DNA of 32,632 nucleotides from Gallionella sp. GTDB lineage: Bacteria; Pseudomonadota; Gammaproteobacteria; Burkholderiales; Gallionellaceae. This document shows, one piece after another, positions 8,859 through 14,724 of the stretch. Location of the stretch: contig JABEVF010000155.1 in assembly GCA_013043965.1 (NCBI GenBank), positions 1-32,632 on the forward strand, written 5' to 3'. The translations under genes and the position numbers were made by a program. A model generated the notes under the pieces. The model saw only the letters and a list, made by a program, of their open reading frames with translations, made no database searches and was not told the DNA's origin. Position 1 is the first letter of the stretch, and the number at the start of each line of letters is the position of its first letter.

Positions 8859-8972
8859 CATGCTCGCGTTCATGTTCATGATTACGGCGTAGGCTCATGT
8901 GAGCATAGCGAACGTGAAGCCCGCATCGCGGGTGGCCGTAGCCACAACCCCGAATGTGAGGCTTGCCAGTAG
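8859..8972 (+). other. In-frame extension with a second copy of the NrdA C-terminal tail
   Basis: After the nrdA TGA (8856-8858) the same frame continues for 37 sense codons and ends in NPECEACQ followed by TAG (8946-8972). The eight residues are identical to the real NrdA C-terminus. Seven of the eight codons differ, every time at the third base, and the stop differs too (TGA versus TAG). This pattern means the copy was under protein-level selection, here or in a donor. The codons between show no similarity to NrdA. An imperfect hairpin (arms 8859-8880 and 8896-8916) starts one base after the TGA. Stop readthrough, or a remnant of another nrdA, are both possible. Confidence 0.6.
8920..8950 (+). 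repeat. Overlapping GC-rich hairpins in the nrdA-nrdB spacer
   Basis: CCCGC (8920-8924) pairs with GCGGG (8928-8932) around a 3-nt loop. Overlapping it, GTGGC (8932-8936) pairs with GCCAC (8941-8945) around CGTA, so the two stems are partly mutually exclusive. They lie immediately before the second NrdA tail. The TGGCCGTA core recurs in the spacer after nrdB (10327-10334). Confidence 0.5.
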
Positions 8973-9020
8973 GCCCGGTTTGATGCACAAGGAAACGGAA
9001 AAAAACGCAAGGGTCCTGTC

Positions 9021-9050
9021 AAAAAATTGCCGCCCAAGGGCTGGTTTTTT
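9021..9050 (+). terminator. Possible attenuator/terminator between nrdA and nrdB
   Basis: A short GCCC/GGGC stem (9032-9035 / 9038-9041), extended by CC/GG, is flanked by A6 on the left (9021-9026) and T6 on the right (9045-9050). It resembles a weak, possibly bidirectional, intrinsic terminator. The loop is very tight (2 nt unless the inner pair opens), so efficiency is doubtful. It could lower nrdB relative to nrdA. Confidence 0.35.
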
Positions 9051-9098
9051 GAATGAAAAATCAGCAGTGATGCCCAGCAGAAAAAAGGAGAAAAAAAT

Positions 9099-10265
9099 AT
9101 GTTGACTTTTGACGAAGAAATTAAACCTAACGCTCAAGCTTTAGGTATGATGCGCACATCGACGTTTGACGATGTTCCAGGAATGCAACCACAACAGGCG
9201 AGAGTGACAGCAAGCAGCGTTCCACCGACACCCGCAAAGACAGTGTCTACCGGACGTATTCGCGTCGAGGATAAACGCATCATCAATTGCAACGCCGACG
9301 TGAATCAGCTGGTCCCGTTCAAGTACAAGTGGGCGTGGGAAAAATATTTAGCCGCTTGCGCCAATCACTGGATGCCGCAAGAAGTGAATATGACCGCAGA
9401 CATCGCGTTGTGGAAAAGCAATAAACTGACAGACGATGAGCGTTTGTTGATCAAGCGCAACCTCGGCTTCTTCAGTACCGCTGATAGTCTGGCTGCCAAC
9501 AATATCGTGCTTGGCACCTACCGCCACATCAGCAATCCAGAATGCCGCCAATATTTGCTGCGCCAGGCTTTCGAGGAGGCGATACACACGCACGCCTACC
9601 AATACATCGTCGAAAGCCTGGGCTTGGATGACGGCGAAATTTTCAATATGTATCACGAAGTGGAAAGCATACGCGCCAAAGACGAGTTCCTGCTTCCCTT
9701 CATCGATGTGCTGACCAACCCCGAATTCAAGACCGGCACGCCGCAAGCCGACCAGGCTTTGCTGCGCAGTCTGATCGTGTTCGCCTGCATCATGGAAGGT
9801 CTGTTCTTTTATGTGGGTTTTGTGCAGATTCTTGCACTGGGTCGGCAAAATAAAATGACAGGCGCTGCGGAGCAGTATCAATACATCCTGCGCGACGAGT
9901 CCATGCATCTGAATTTCGGTGTGGATGTCATCAATCAAATCAAGATGGAAAACCCCCATCTGTGGACAGCGGAATTTCGTGAAGAGATACGTGGCCTGAT
10001 GCAAAAAGGCGTTGAGTTGGAATATGCTTACGCCGAAGACACGATGCCGCGCGGCGTGCTGGGCCTGAATGCGACCATGTTCAAAGAGTATCTGCGCTTT
10101 ATCGCCAACCGCCGCTGCCAGCAGATCGGTGTCGATATTCTGTATCCGGGTGCGACCAATCCATTTCCATGGATGGCTGAGATGATAGACCTTAAAAAAG
10201 AAAAGAACTTCTTCGAGACCCGCGTCACGGAATATCAAACCGGCGGAGCGTTGTCGTGGGATTGA
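9099..10265 (+). CDS. nrdB: Class Ia ribonucleoside-diphosphate reductase, beta subunit
   Basis: The 388-residue radical-generating subunit carries the di-iron ligands Asp101, Glu160, His163, Glu233, Glu267 and His270 (motifs [28 protein letters not shown]). The radical tyrosine, Tyr167, is at the position of E. coli Tyr122, so this is a standard tyrosyl-radical class Ia enzyme. The C-terminus [14 protein letters not shown] is the tail that docks on NrdA. A strong AAGGAG box precedes ATG 9099. The first 55 residues form a low-complexity extension. The 240-nt gap from nrdA is long for subunits of one enzyme and contains the second NrdA tail and a possible attenuator. Confidence 0.97.
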   Translation: MLTFDEEIKPNAQALGMMRTSTFDDVPGMQPQQARVTASSVPPTPAKTVSTGRIRVEDKRIINCNADVNQLVPFKYKWAWEKYLAACANHWMPQEVNMTADIALWKSNKLTDDERLLIKRNLGFFSTADSLAANNIVLGTYRHISNPECRQYLLRQAFEEAIHTHAYQYIVESLGLDDGEIFNMYHEVESIRAKDEFLLPFIDVLTNPEFKTGTPQADQALLRSLIVFACIMEGLFFYVGFVQILALGRQNKMTGAAEQYQYILRDESMHLNFGVDVINQIKMENPHLWTAEFREEIRGLMQKGVELEYAYAEDTMPRGVLGLNATMFKEYLRFIANRRCQQIGVDILYPGATNPFPWMAEMIDLKKEKNFFETRVTEYQTGGALSWD

Positions 10266-10572
10266 GAACAGGAGCTATCTCGGTGTCAACCAACATGCGC
10301 AGCATGTTAAGGGCGGCTTTCCCGTCTGGCCGTAACCAAAATAACTTCTTAGAGTTCGCGTCACGGAATACCAAATGGGTAGTGCATGGTCATGAGATTA
10401 GATAGATGAATTTTACTCCGCGTCATCGGATGTTGGACTGGTGGCGTTTGATTCTGGAGGTCGGCAGGATCAGGGGGTGCTGGCTTTAGGTCGTGCTTGA
10501 GGCTGAGCGCGGGCTGGGGGTGTAGTCGTCGTAGGTGTTGTATTTTTAACTTTCATTGTGAAGGAGAACGAA
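10266..10572 (+). other. Spacer after nrdB with hairpins and a degraded copy of the nrdB 3' end
   Basis: No gene is seen in this stretch. It holds a perfect hairpin AACATGC-GCA-GCATGTT (10292-10308), then GGCGGCTTTCCC and TGGCCGTAACCA (10327-10338), then a second nrdB tail at 10343-10395. The rest, to the ribosome-binding site AAGGAG at 10561-10566 of the next gene, shows nothing further. Its order (hairpin, TGGCCGTA motif, tail copy) mirrors the spacer after nrdA. Confidence 0.55.
10343..10395 (+). pseudogene. Frameshifted fragment of the nrdB 3' end
   Basis: This segment aligns with the last 60 nt of nrdB (10206-10265): AACTTCTT then GAG, then an almost unbroken match around CGCGTCACGGAATA and CAAA. 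One base is missing after GAG. If it is restored, the reading is NFLE-x-RVTEYQMGSAWS-stop, against [19 protein letters not shown] in NrdB. The frameshift and amino-acid changes indicate a decayed, untranslated remnant. Confidence 0.65.
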
Positions 10573-11067
10573 ATGGCAGCAGTAAAGAAAACTAAACCAG
10601 CAGCAAAGAAGGCCGTGCCAGCAAAAAAACCGGCAGCCAAAAAAGCGGTCGCAGCGAAGAAGCCAGTCGCCAAGAAAGCCGTCGCGGCCAAAAAACCGGC
10701 AGCCAAAAAAGCGGTCGCAGCGAAGAAGCCAGCAGCCAAAAAAGCGGTAGCGGCGAAGAAGCCAGTCGCCAAGAAAGCCGTCGCGGCCAAAAAACCGGCA
10801 GCCAAAAAAACGGTAGCGGCGAAGAAGCCAGTCGCCAAGAAAGCCGTCGCGGCCAAAAAACCGGCAGCCAAAAAAGTGGTCGCAGCGAAGAAGCCAGCAG
10901 CTAAAAAAGCGGTAGCGAAGAAGCCGATCGCAAAACCGATGGCAGCTAAACCGGCGGCTCCTGCTGCTGTCGTTAGCAAACCTGCGCCGGCTCCTTCTGC
11001 ACCGGCACCTGTCCGTCCAGCTGCTTCTTGGCCTTTTCCTACACCTGGAATCGGTAAGCCGAACTGA
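10573..11067 (+). CDS. Histone H1-like lysine/alanine-repeat DNA-binding protein
   Basis: A 164-residue, extremely basic protein consists mostly of about ten-residue units of the type AAKKAVAAKKP, followed by a Pro/Ala-rich C-terminus. Such repeats resemble the C-terminal tail of eukaryotic histone H1 and are found in bacterial HctB/AlgP-like proteins, which bind DNA without sequence specificity and compact the nucleoid. ATG 10573 is chosen because AAGGAG (10561-10566) sits 6 nt upstream; GTG 10558 lies before that site. No folded domain is visible, so the specific role (nucleoid structure or regulation) is inferred from composition. A terminator follows at 11136. Confidence 0.85.
   Translation: MAAVKKTKPAAKKAVPAKKPAAKKAVAAKKPVAKKAVAAKKPAAKKAVAAKKPAAKKAVAAKKPVAKKAVAAKKPAAKKTVAAKKPVAKKAVAAKKPAAKKVVAAKKPAAKKAVAKKPIAKPMAAKPAAPAAVVSKPAPAPSAPAPVRPAASWPFPTPGIGKPN
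10615..10920 (+). repeat. Tandem ~30-bp coding repeats in the H1-like gene
   Basis: Units of about 30 bp, grouped in near-identical 60-90-bp blocks (for example the sequence around AAGAAAGCCGTCGCGGCC and around AAACCGGCAGCCAAAAAA), repeat roughly ten times. High identity between blocks makes copy-number change by slippage likely. Confidence 0.8.
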
Positions 11068-11135
11068 TCAGGGCGTGGGGGTAGCCCCTGATTGCTTAGG
11101 CAGAGGGGGCCCATCCTAGGGGCTTGAGTTTATTT

Positions 11136-11164
11136 GGCGCACTACCCGGTGCGTGCGCCTTTTT
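11136..11164 (+). terminator. Rho-independent terminator after the H1-like gene
   Basis: A perfect 7-bp stem GGCGCAC (11136-11142) / GTGCGCC (11153-11159) with a 10-nt loop is followed by T5 (11160-11164). It ends transcription of the + strand unit before the convergent protease gene. Confidence 0.75.
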
Positions 11165-11239
11165 GATTGCACTTTACTTTATGGTGCGGTCTTTTTGTCT
11201 TCGTCAGAAACCAATCATTTCCGGCAGGTCTTTTGCGCC

Positions 11240-11815
11240 CTAACGGTTGCCGTCCAACCGGATGCTGTAATGCGTGAGTGGTGCCGCGCTATTTTTGTCC
11301 AAGGCGATTCCCGCCTCCACTCCAGCCAGTGCGATTTTTGTCGCATCCTTACGCTGTTTATAAGCCTGATGCAACGCGCCTAGCGCGAATTCGTGTCCCG
11401 AACCTATCGCCCAGTATTGGGTGTATTCAAAAACCTCGCGCATGGAATAAATGCCGAATATGCCATTGCTATTGGCGATGAGAGCGGTGATCTGGCTAGA
11501 CTCGTAAGGGTCTTCCTCATCCTCTTTGGGATTTAAGAAGCACTCTTCTTTCAGGATGGGATGCAGCTTGCGAAACGTTTCATAAATCTGGGCCTTGCTG
11601 TTAAGCTGCACGTCTGGTGTCCTGGCCAGCAGATTCGCCAACACCAAGTGATGGGCCGCGCTGCCACACACGCCGACATAGCTGTCGCCGATATGTAATA
11701 TTTTGTCATGCGAGGCGTCCAGATGCGACGGCAATCGCGTGTTGCCAAAGGTGGTGAGGGTGTCGGCGGCGATGGTGGCGACACCGTTTTTCCTGACTGC
11801 GACTATCGTGGTCAT
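11240..11815 (-). CDS. Proteasome/HslV-like Ntn hydrolase, probable BPH
   Basis: A 191-residue protein with the N-terminal-nucleophile fold of 20S beta subunits and HslV. After Met removal the chain begins TTIVAVRKNG. Thr1, Asp17 (IAADTLTTFG) and the Lys at residue 37 of the mature chain (ASHDKILHIG) fit the catalytic Thr/Asp/Lys set, and GVCGSAAHH and YWAIGSGHEFALGAL are typical structural motifs. It is closer to the betaproteobacterial proteasome homologue (BPH) than to classical HslV or Anbu. No hslU-like ATPase is adjacent. ATG 11815 is chosen because AAGGA lies 7 nt upstream and this places the nucleophile at the N-terminus. It is divergent from pabB. Confidence 0.72.
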   Translation of the reverse strand: MTTIVAVRKNGVATIAADTLTTFGNTRLPSHLDASHDKILHIGDSYVGVCGSAAHHLVLANLLARTPDVQLNSKAQIYETFRKLHPILKEECFLNPKEDEEDPYESSQITALIANSNGIFGIYSMREVFEYTQYWAIGSGHEFALGALHQAYKQRKDATKIALAGVEAGIALDKNSAAPLTHYSIRLDGNR

Positions 11816-11870
11816 GTGTGTATCCTTCGGGTTTTTTGCAAGGCTGACATTATCCCCGATTAACGCGAGA

Positions 11871-13208
11871 TTGAACCTCTTGAGCTTCCATTCTGTAGAC
11901 CTGCCGTACCTCAACGATGCCGCGCATTACTATGCCGCACTGGCCGACCTGCCTAGCGCGGTGTGGCTGGATAGTGGCGGCATGGCGCGCTACGACATAC
12001 TCAGTGCGGCACCGCACCACAGCCTGGTGTTGAACAACAACGAGCGCGATGCGTTCGACTGGCTGCGTGACGAGTTGGGCGAAGTCGTGGCGGCGATAGT
12101 CGATGTGCCGTTCGCGGGCGGCGCGCTGGGCTATTGGAGCTATGACTTGGCGCGCGAAATGTCCGGCGTGCCGGACATCGCCGACGATGCGGAAGGCCTG
12201 CCGCGCATGGCGATAGGCATATACGACTGGGCGTTGCTCATCGACCATCAACAACAGCGCGCACGTCTGGTTTCCCATCTGCGCTACCCGGAAACGTCCG
12301 CATTGCTGTTGGACATGGGCGCGCGTTTACAGCAGCCCCCCGCGCTATCACGCACACCATTCAAAGTGCGGGGACGCGTGAGCTCCAACTTTACCAAGCG
12401 CAGCTACGAGCAAGCCTTTATCCGGGTGCAAGATTATTTGCAGGCGGGTGACTGCTATCAGATCAACCTCGCGCAACGCTTCAGCGCGCGGGCAACGGGA
12501 GATGCGTTCAGCGCCTATCTGCAATTGCGCGAACTCAGTCCCGCGCCTTATTCCGCCTATCTGAACTTGCCGGACGTGCAGATACTGTGCGCTTCGCCGG
12601 AACGATTTTTGAGCGTGCAAAACGGCATCGTCGAAACCAAACCCATCAAAGGCACCCGCCCGCGCAGCAGTGATAAGGCGACCGATATGCAACTGGCCGC
12701 CGAACTGGCGCAGCATCCCAAAGACCGCGCGGAAAACCTGATGATCGTTGACTTGTTGCGCAACGATCTGGGCAAGAGCTGTGTTCCCGGCTCGGTGCGC
12801 GTGCCCAAACTGTTCGAGGTGGAGAGCTACGCCAACGTCCACCACTTGGTCAGCACCGTGCAAGGCAAACTCGCTGCCGGATGCGACGCGCTCGATGTGT
12901 TGCGCGATTGTTTTCCCGGCGGCTCCATCACCGGCGCGCCCAAGCAACGCGCCATGCACATCATCGAACAACTCGAACCCAACCGGCGCGGCGTGTATTG
13001 CGGCGCGATAGGCTACGTGGGTTTTGACGGGAACATGGACACCAACATCGTCATCAGAACACTGGTCTATTCCGAAAATGAAATCCGTGGCTGGGCGGGG
13101 GGTGGCATCGTCGCCGACTCGCAATGCGAGGCGGAGTATCAGGAGACCCTGGACAAGGCATCCGCGATGTTGAGTGTCTGCCGGAAATTTGGCGGAGAGA
13201 TGTGTTAA
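11871..13208 (+). CDS. pabB: Aminodeoxychorismate synthase component I (PabB)
   Basis: This 445-residue chorismate-binding enzyme makes 4-amino-4-deoxychorismate for folate synthesis. It shows the family motifs KPIKGTRPR, ENLMIVDLLRNDLGK, GSITGAPKQRAMHIIE and GAIGYVGFDG. The N-terminal part (LPYLNDAAHYYAALADLP) suits PabB rather than TrpE. Length is typical of PabB without a fused PabC domain. No ATG fits: the first usable codons are TTG at 11871 or 11880, and 11871 is preferred because it gives the common start MNLLSFHSVDL; longer readings would run into the divergent protease gene. The glutaminase partner PabA is not nearby. Confidence 0.9.
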   Translation: MNLLSFHSVDLPYLNDAAHYYAALADLPSAVWLDSGGMARYDILSAAPHHSLVLNNNERDAFDWLRDELGEVVAAIVDVPFAGGALGYWSYDLAREMSGVPDIADDAEGLPRMAIGIYDWALLIDHQQQRARLVSHLRYPETSALLLDMGARLQQPPALSRTPFKVRGRVSSNFTKRSYEQAFIRVQDYLQAGDCYQINLAQRFSARATGDAFSAYLQLRELSPAPYSAYLNLPDVQILCASPERFLSVQNGIVETKPIKGTRPRSSDKATDMQLAAELAQHPKDRAENLMIVDLLRNDLGKSCVPGSVRVPKLFEVESYANVHHLVSTVQGKLAAGCDALDVLRDCFPGGSITGAPKQRAMHIIEQLEPNRRGVYCGAIGYVGFDGNMDTNIVIRTLVYSENEIRGWAGGGIVADSQCEAEYQETLDKASAMLSVCRKFGGEMC

Positions 13209-13242
13209 TGCAAGACCTCGTGTTTTTTGCGTTGCAAAACAT

Positions 13243-13620
13243 TCAGCCCTGTTTCTTTTCAAATGGGGCGCGACAAACCTCGGTGATCATTTGACCATCT
13301 TCTGCACACCAGCGCAGTGCCAGTTTGCTCATCTGGTCGAGCAGGGTTTTCAGCTGTTTTCCACGCTCAGTCAGACCATAGATCACCTGCGGCGGTGTAG
13401 TGGGTTCGCAGCGGCGAAAAACTACGCCACCTGTTTCCAATACACGCAGGCGTTCGGTCAATACCTTTGCCGAAATGCCCCCCACCTGGCGTTTTAATTC
13501 ACCAAACCGGGTCGGTCCGTTGCTGCGCAAAACCCACAGGATGTAAGTCGTCCATGGGCCGCTCAATAACCGCAGAAAACTATCAATCGCACAACCTTTT
13601 GGGCTTTCTGGCAGTGGCAT
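13243..13620 (-). CDS. HxlR-family winged-helix transcriptional regulator
   Basis: A 125-residue HxlR/YtfH-type regulator. The core LLSGPWTTYILWVLRSNGPTRFGELKRQ leads into the DNA-recognition helix GGISAKVLTERLRVLETGG and a wing ending in VIYGLTERGKQL. Cys and Trp near the end (LRWCAEDG) could allow redox or thiol sensing, as in some HxlR members, but this is inference. The gene is divergent from an NmrA-type oxidoreductase. That is a common pairing, and a perfect palindrome lies in the shared 129-nt intergenic region, so it probably regulates itself and its neighbour. Confidence 0.9.
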   Translation of the reverse strand: MPLPESPKGCAIDSFLRLLSGPWTTYILWVLRSNGPTRFGELKRQVGGISAKVLTERLRVLETGGVVFRRCEPTTPPQVIYGLTERGKQLKTLLDQMSKLALRWCAEDGQMITEVCRAPFEKKQG

Positions 13621-13674
13621 TTTTCATCTCCTTACTAAAATATAACTTGATAACTATATCGTACCTTATTTACT

Positions 13675-13696
13675 TTTAATAGTAGTTACTATTAAA
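13675..13696. promoter_or_regulatory. Perfect 22-bp palindrome, candidate HxlR operator
   Basis: TTTAATAGTA (13675-13684) and TACTATTAAA (13687-13696) are exact inverse complements separated by GT. The site lies midway between the divergent HxlR and oxidoreductase genes in an A+T-rich stretch, the expected place for a shared operator. It lacks a T-tract, so a terminator is unlikely. Confidence 0.6.
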
Positions 13697-13749
13697 TACC
13701 AGATATCTAAAGGCGGCTTTAGACAACCCTCAATTTTTAAGGAGATTTT

Positions 13750-14634
13750 ATGTACGTCATTACTGGAGCAACTGGCAATACGGGCCAGCACATTGTCCGC
13801 ACACTGTTAGCCAAAGGCGCGCGGGTGCGCGTGGTGGGGAGGGATGCAGAGCGTCTGAAACCGTTAGCAGCGCTGGGCGCAGAACCCTTTGTCGGCGCGG
13901 CGGGAGATGTAAAATCCATGACGCGGGCTTTTGCTGGTGCCACAGCGGTATACACGCTGGTGCCGCCTCCCTATAGCGCGCCGCAGGTGCGCAACACCCA
14001 AAATGCAGTGAGCCAGACCTACGCAGAGGCGATCATTGCCAACCAGGTACGCTATGTGGTCAACCTCAGCAGCGCAGGCGCACAGCTCGCGCAAGATTTT
14101 GGTCCTGTGAATGGCCTGCATGATCACGAGCAGCGCTTGAACCAGATCGGCGATACCCATGTGCTGCACTTGCGCGCGGGATTTTTCATGGAGAACCAGT
14201 TTTTTAACATCGCGCTGATCAGAGCACAGGGTATCAACGGTTCGCCGCTACGCGCCGAACTCGCCATCCCGATGATCGCCACCCAGGATATTGCGGCGGT
14301 TGCGGCGCAGCATTTGCTGGCACTGGATTTTTCCGGAAAAAGCACCATTGAATTGCTCGGGCAGCGCGACATCTCCATGCAGGAGGTCACTCGCATACTC
14401 GGTGCTGCAATCGGCAAACCGGATTTGCCTTACTTGCAATTTGGCTATGAGGATGCGCGCGCGGCGATGGTAGGAATGGGTTTATCTGCGGATATGGCCG
14501 ACGGGTATATTGAGCTTTATCGGTATATTAACGACCACGGCTATCCGCAATTAGAGGCGCGTTCAGTCAAAAATACCACCCCGACACGCTTTGAAGACTT
14601 CGCACAAGGGTTTGCTGCCGTGTACGGGAAGTAG
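13750..14634 (+). CDS. NmrA-family NAD(P)-binding oxidoreductase
   Basis: The 294-residue protein is an atypical short-chain dehydrogenase. The Rossmann motif GATGNTGQHIV (residues 6-16) is followed by the basic cofactor-selecting segment RVVGRDAERLK, suggesting NADPH. The NmrA-like body includes YVVNLSSAGAQ and LHLRAGFFMENQF. The classical YxxxK pair is not evident, so it may be a redox sensor or a quinone reductase-like enzyme (QorB type). TAAGGAG sits just upstream of ATG 13750. It is divergent from the HxlR regulator and probably induced when that repressor is released. The substrate is unknown. Confidence 0.85.
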   Translation: MYVITGATGNTGQHIVRTLLAKGARVRVVGRDAERLKPLAALGAEPFVGAAGDVKSMTRAFAGATAVYTLVPPPYSAPQVRNTQNAVSQTYAEAIIANQVRYVVNLSSAGAQLAQDFGPVNGLHDHEQRLNQIGDTHVLHLRAGFFMENQFFNIALIRAQGINGSPLRAELAIPMIATQDIAAVAAQHLLALDFSGKSTIELLGQRDISMQEVTRILGAAIGKPDLPYLQFGYEDARAAMVGMGLSADMADGYIELYRYINDHGYPQLEARSVKNTTPTRFEDFAQGFAAVYGK

Positions 14635-14724
14635 CTGCGGATATCTATAGCGTTGCCTGGCCTCGTCACCAAAATCTCGGGGTCTTGCATCACAACATTT
14701 CTTTCAAATATATAGAACTACAGC

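Noticed and set aside
8899-9105. 68-codon open frame between nrdA and nrdB
   Set aside because: It overlaps the second NrdA tail in another frame and extends into nrdB. It has no ribosome-binding site and no recognisable domain.
11703-11870. Longer pabB from 11703
   Set aside because: It would overlap the divergent protease gene and add residues unlike any PabB. TTG 11871 gives the family start.
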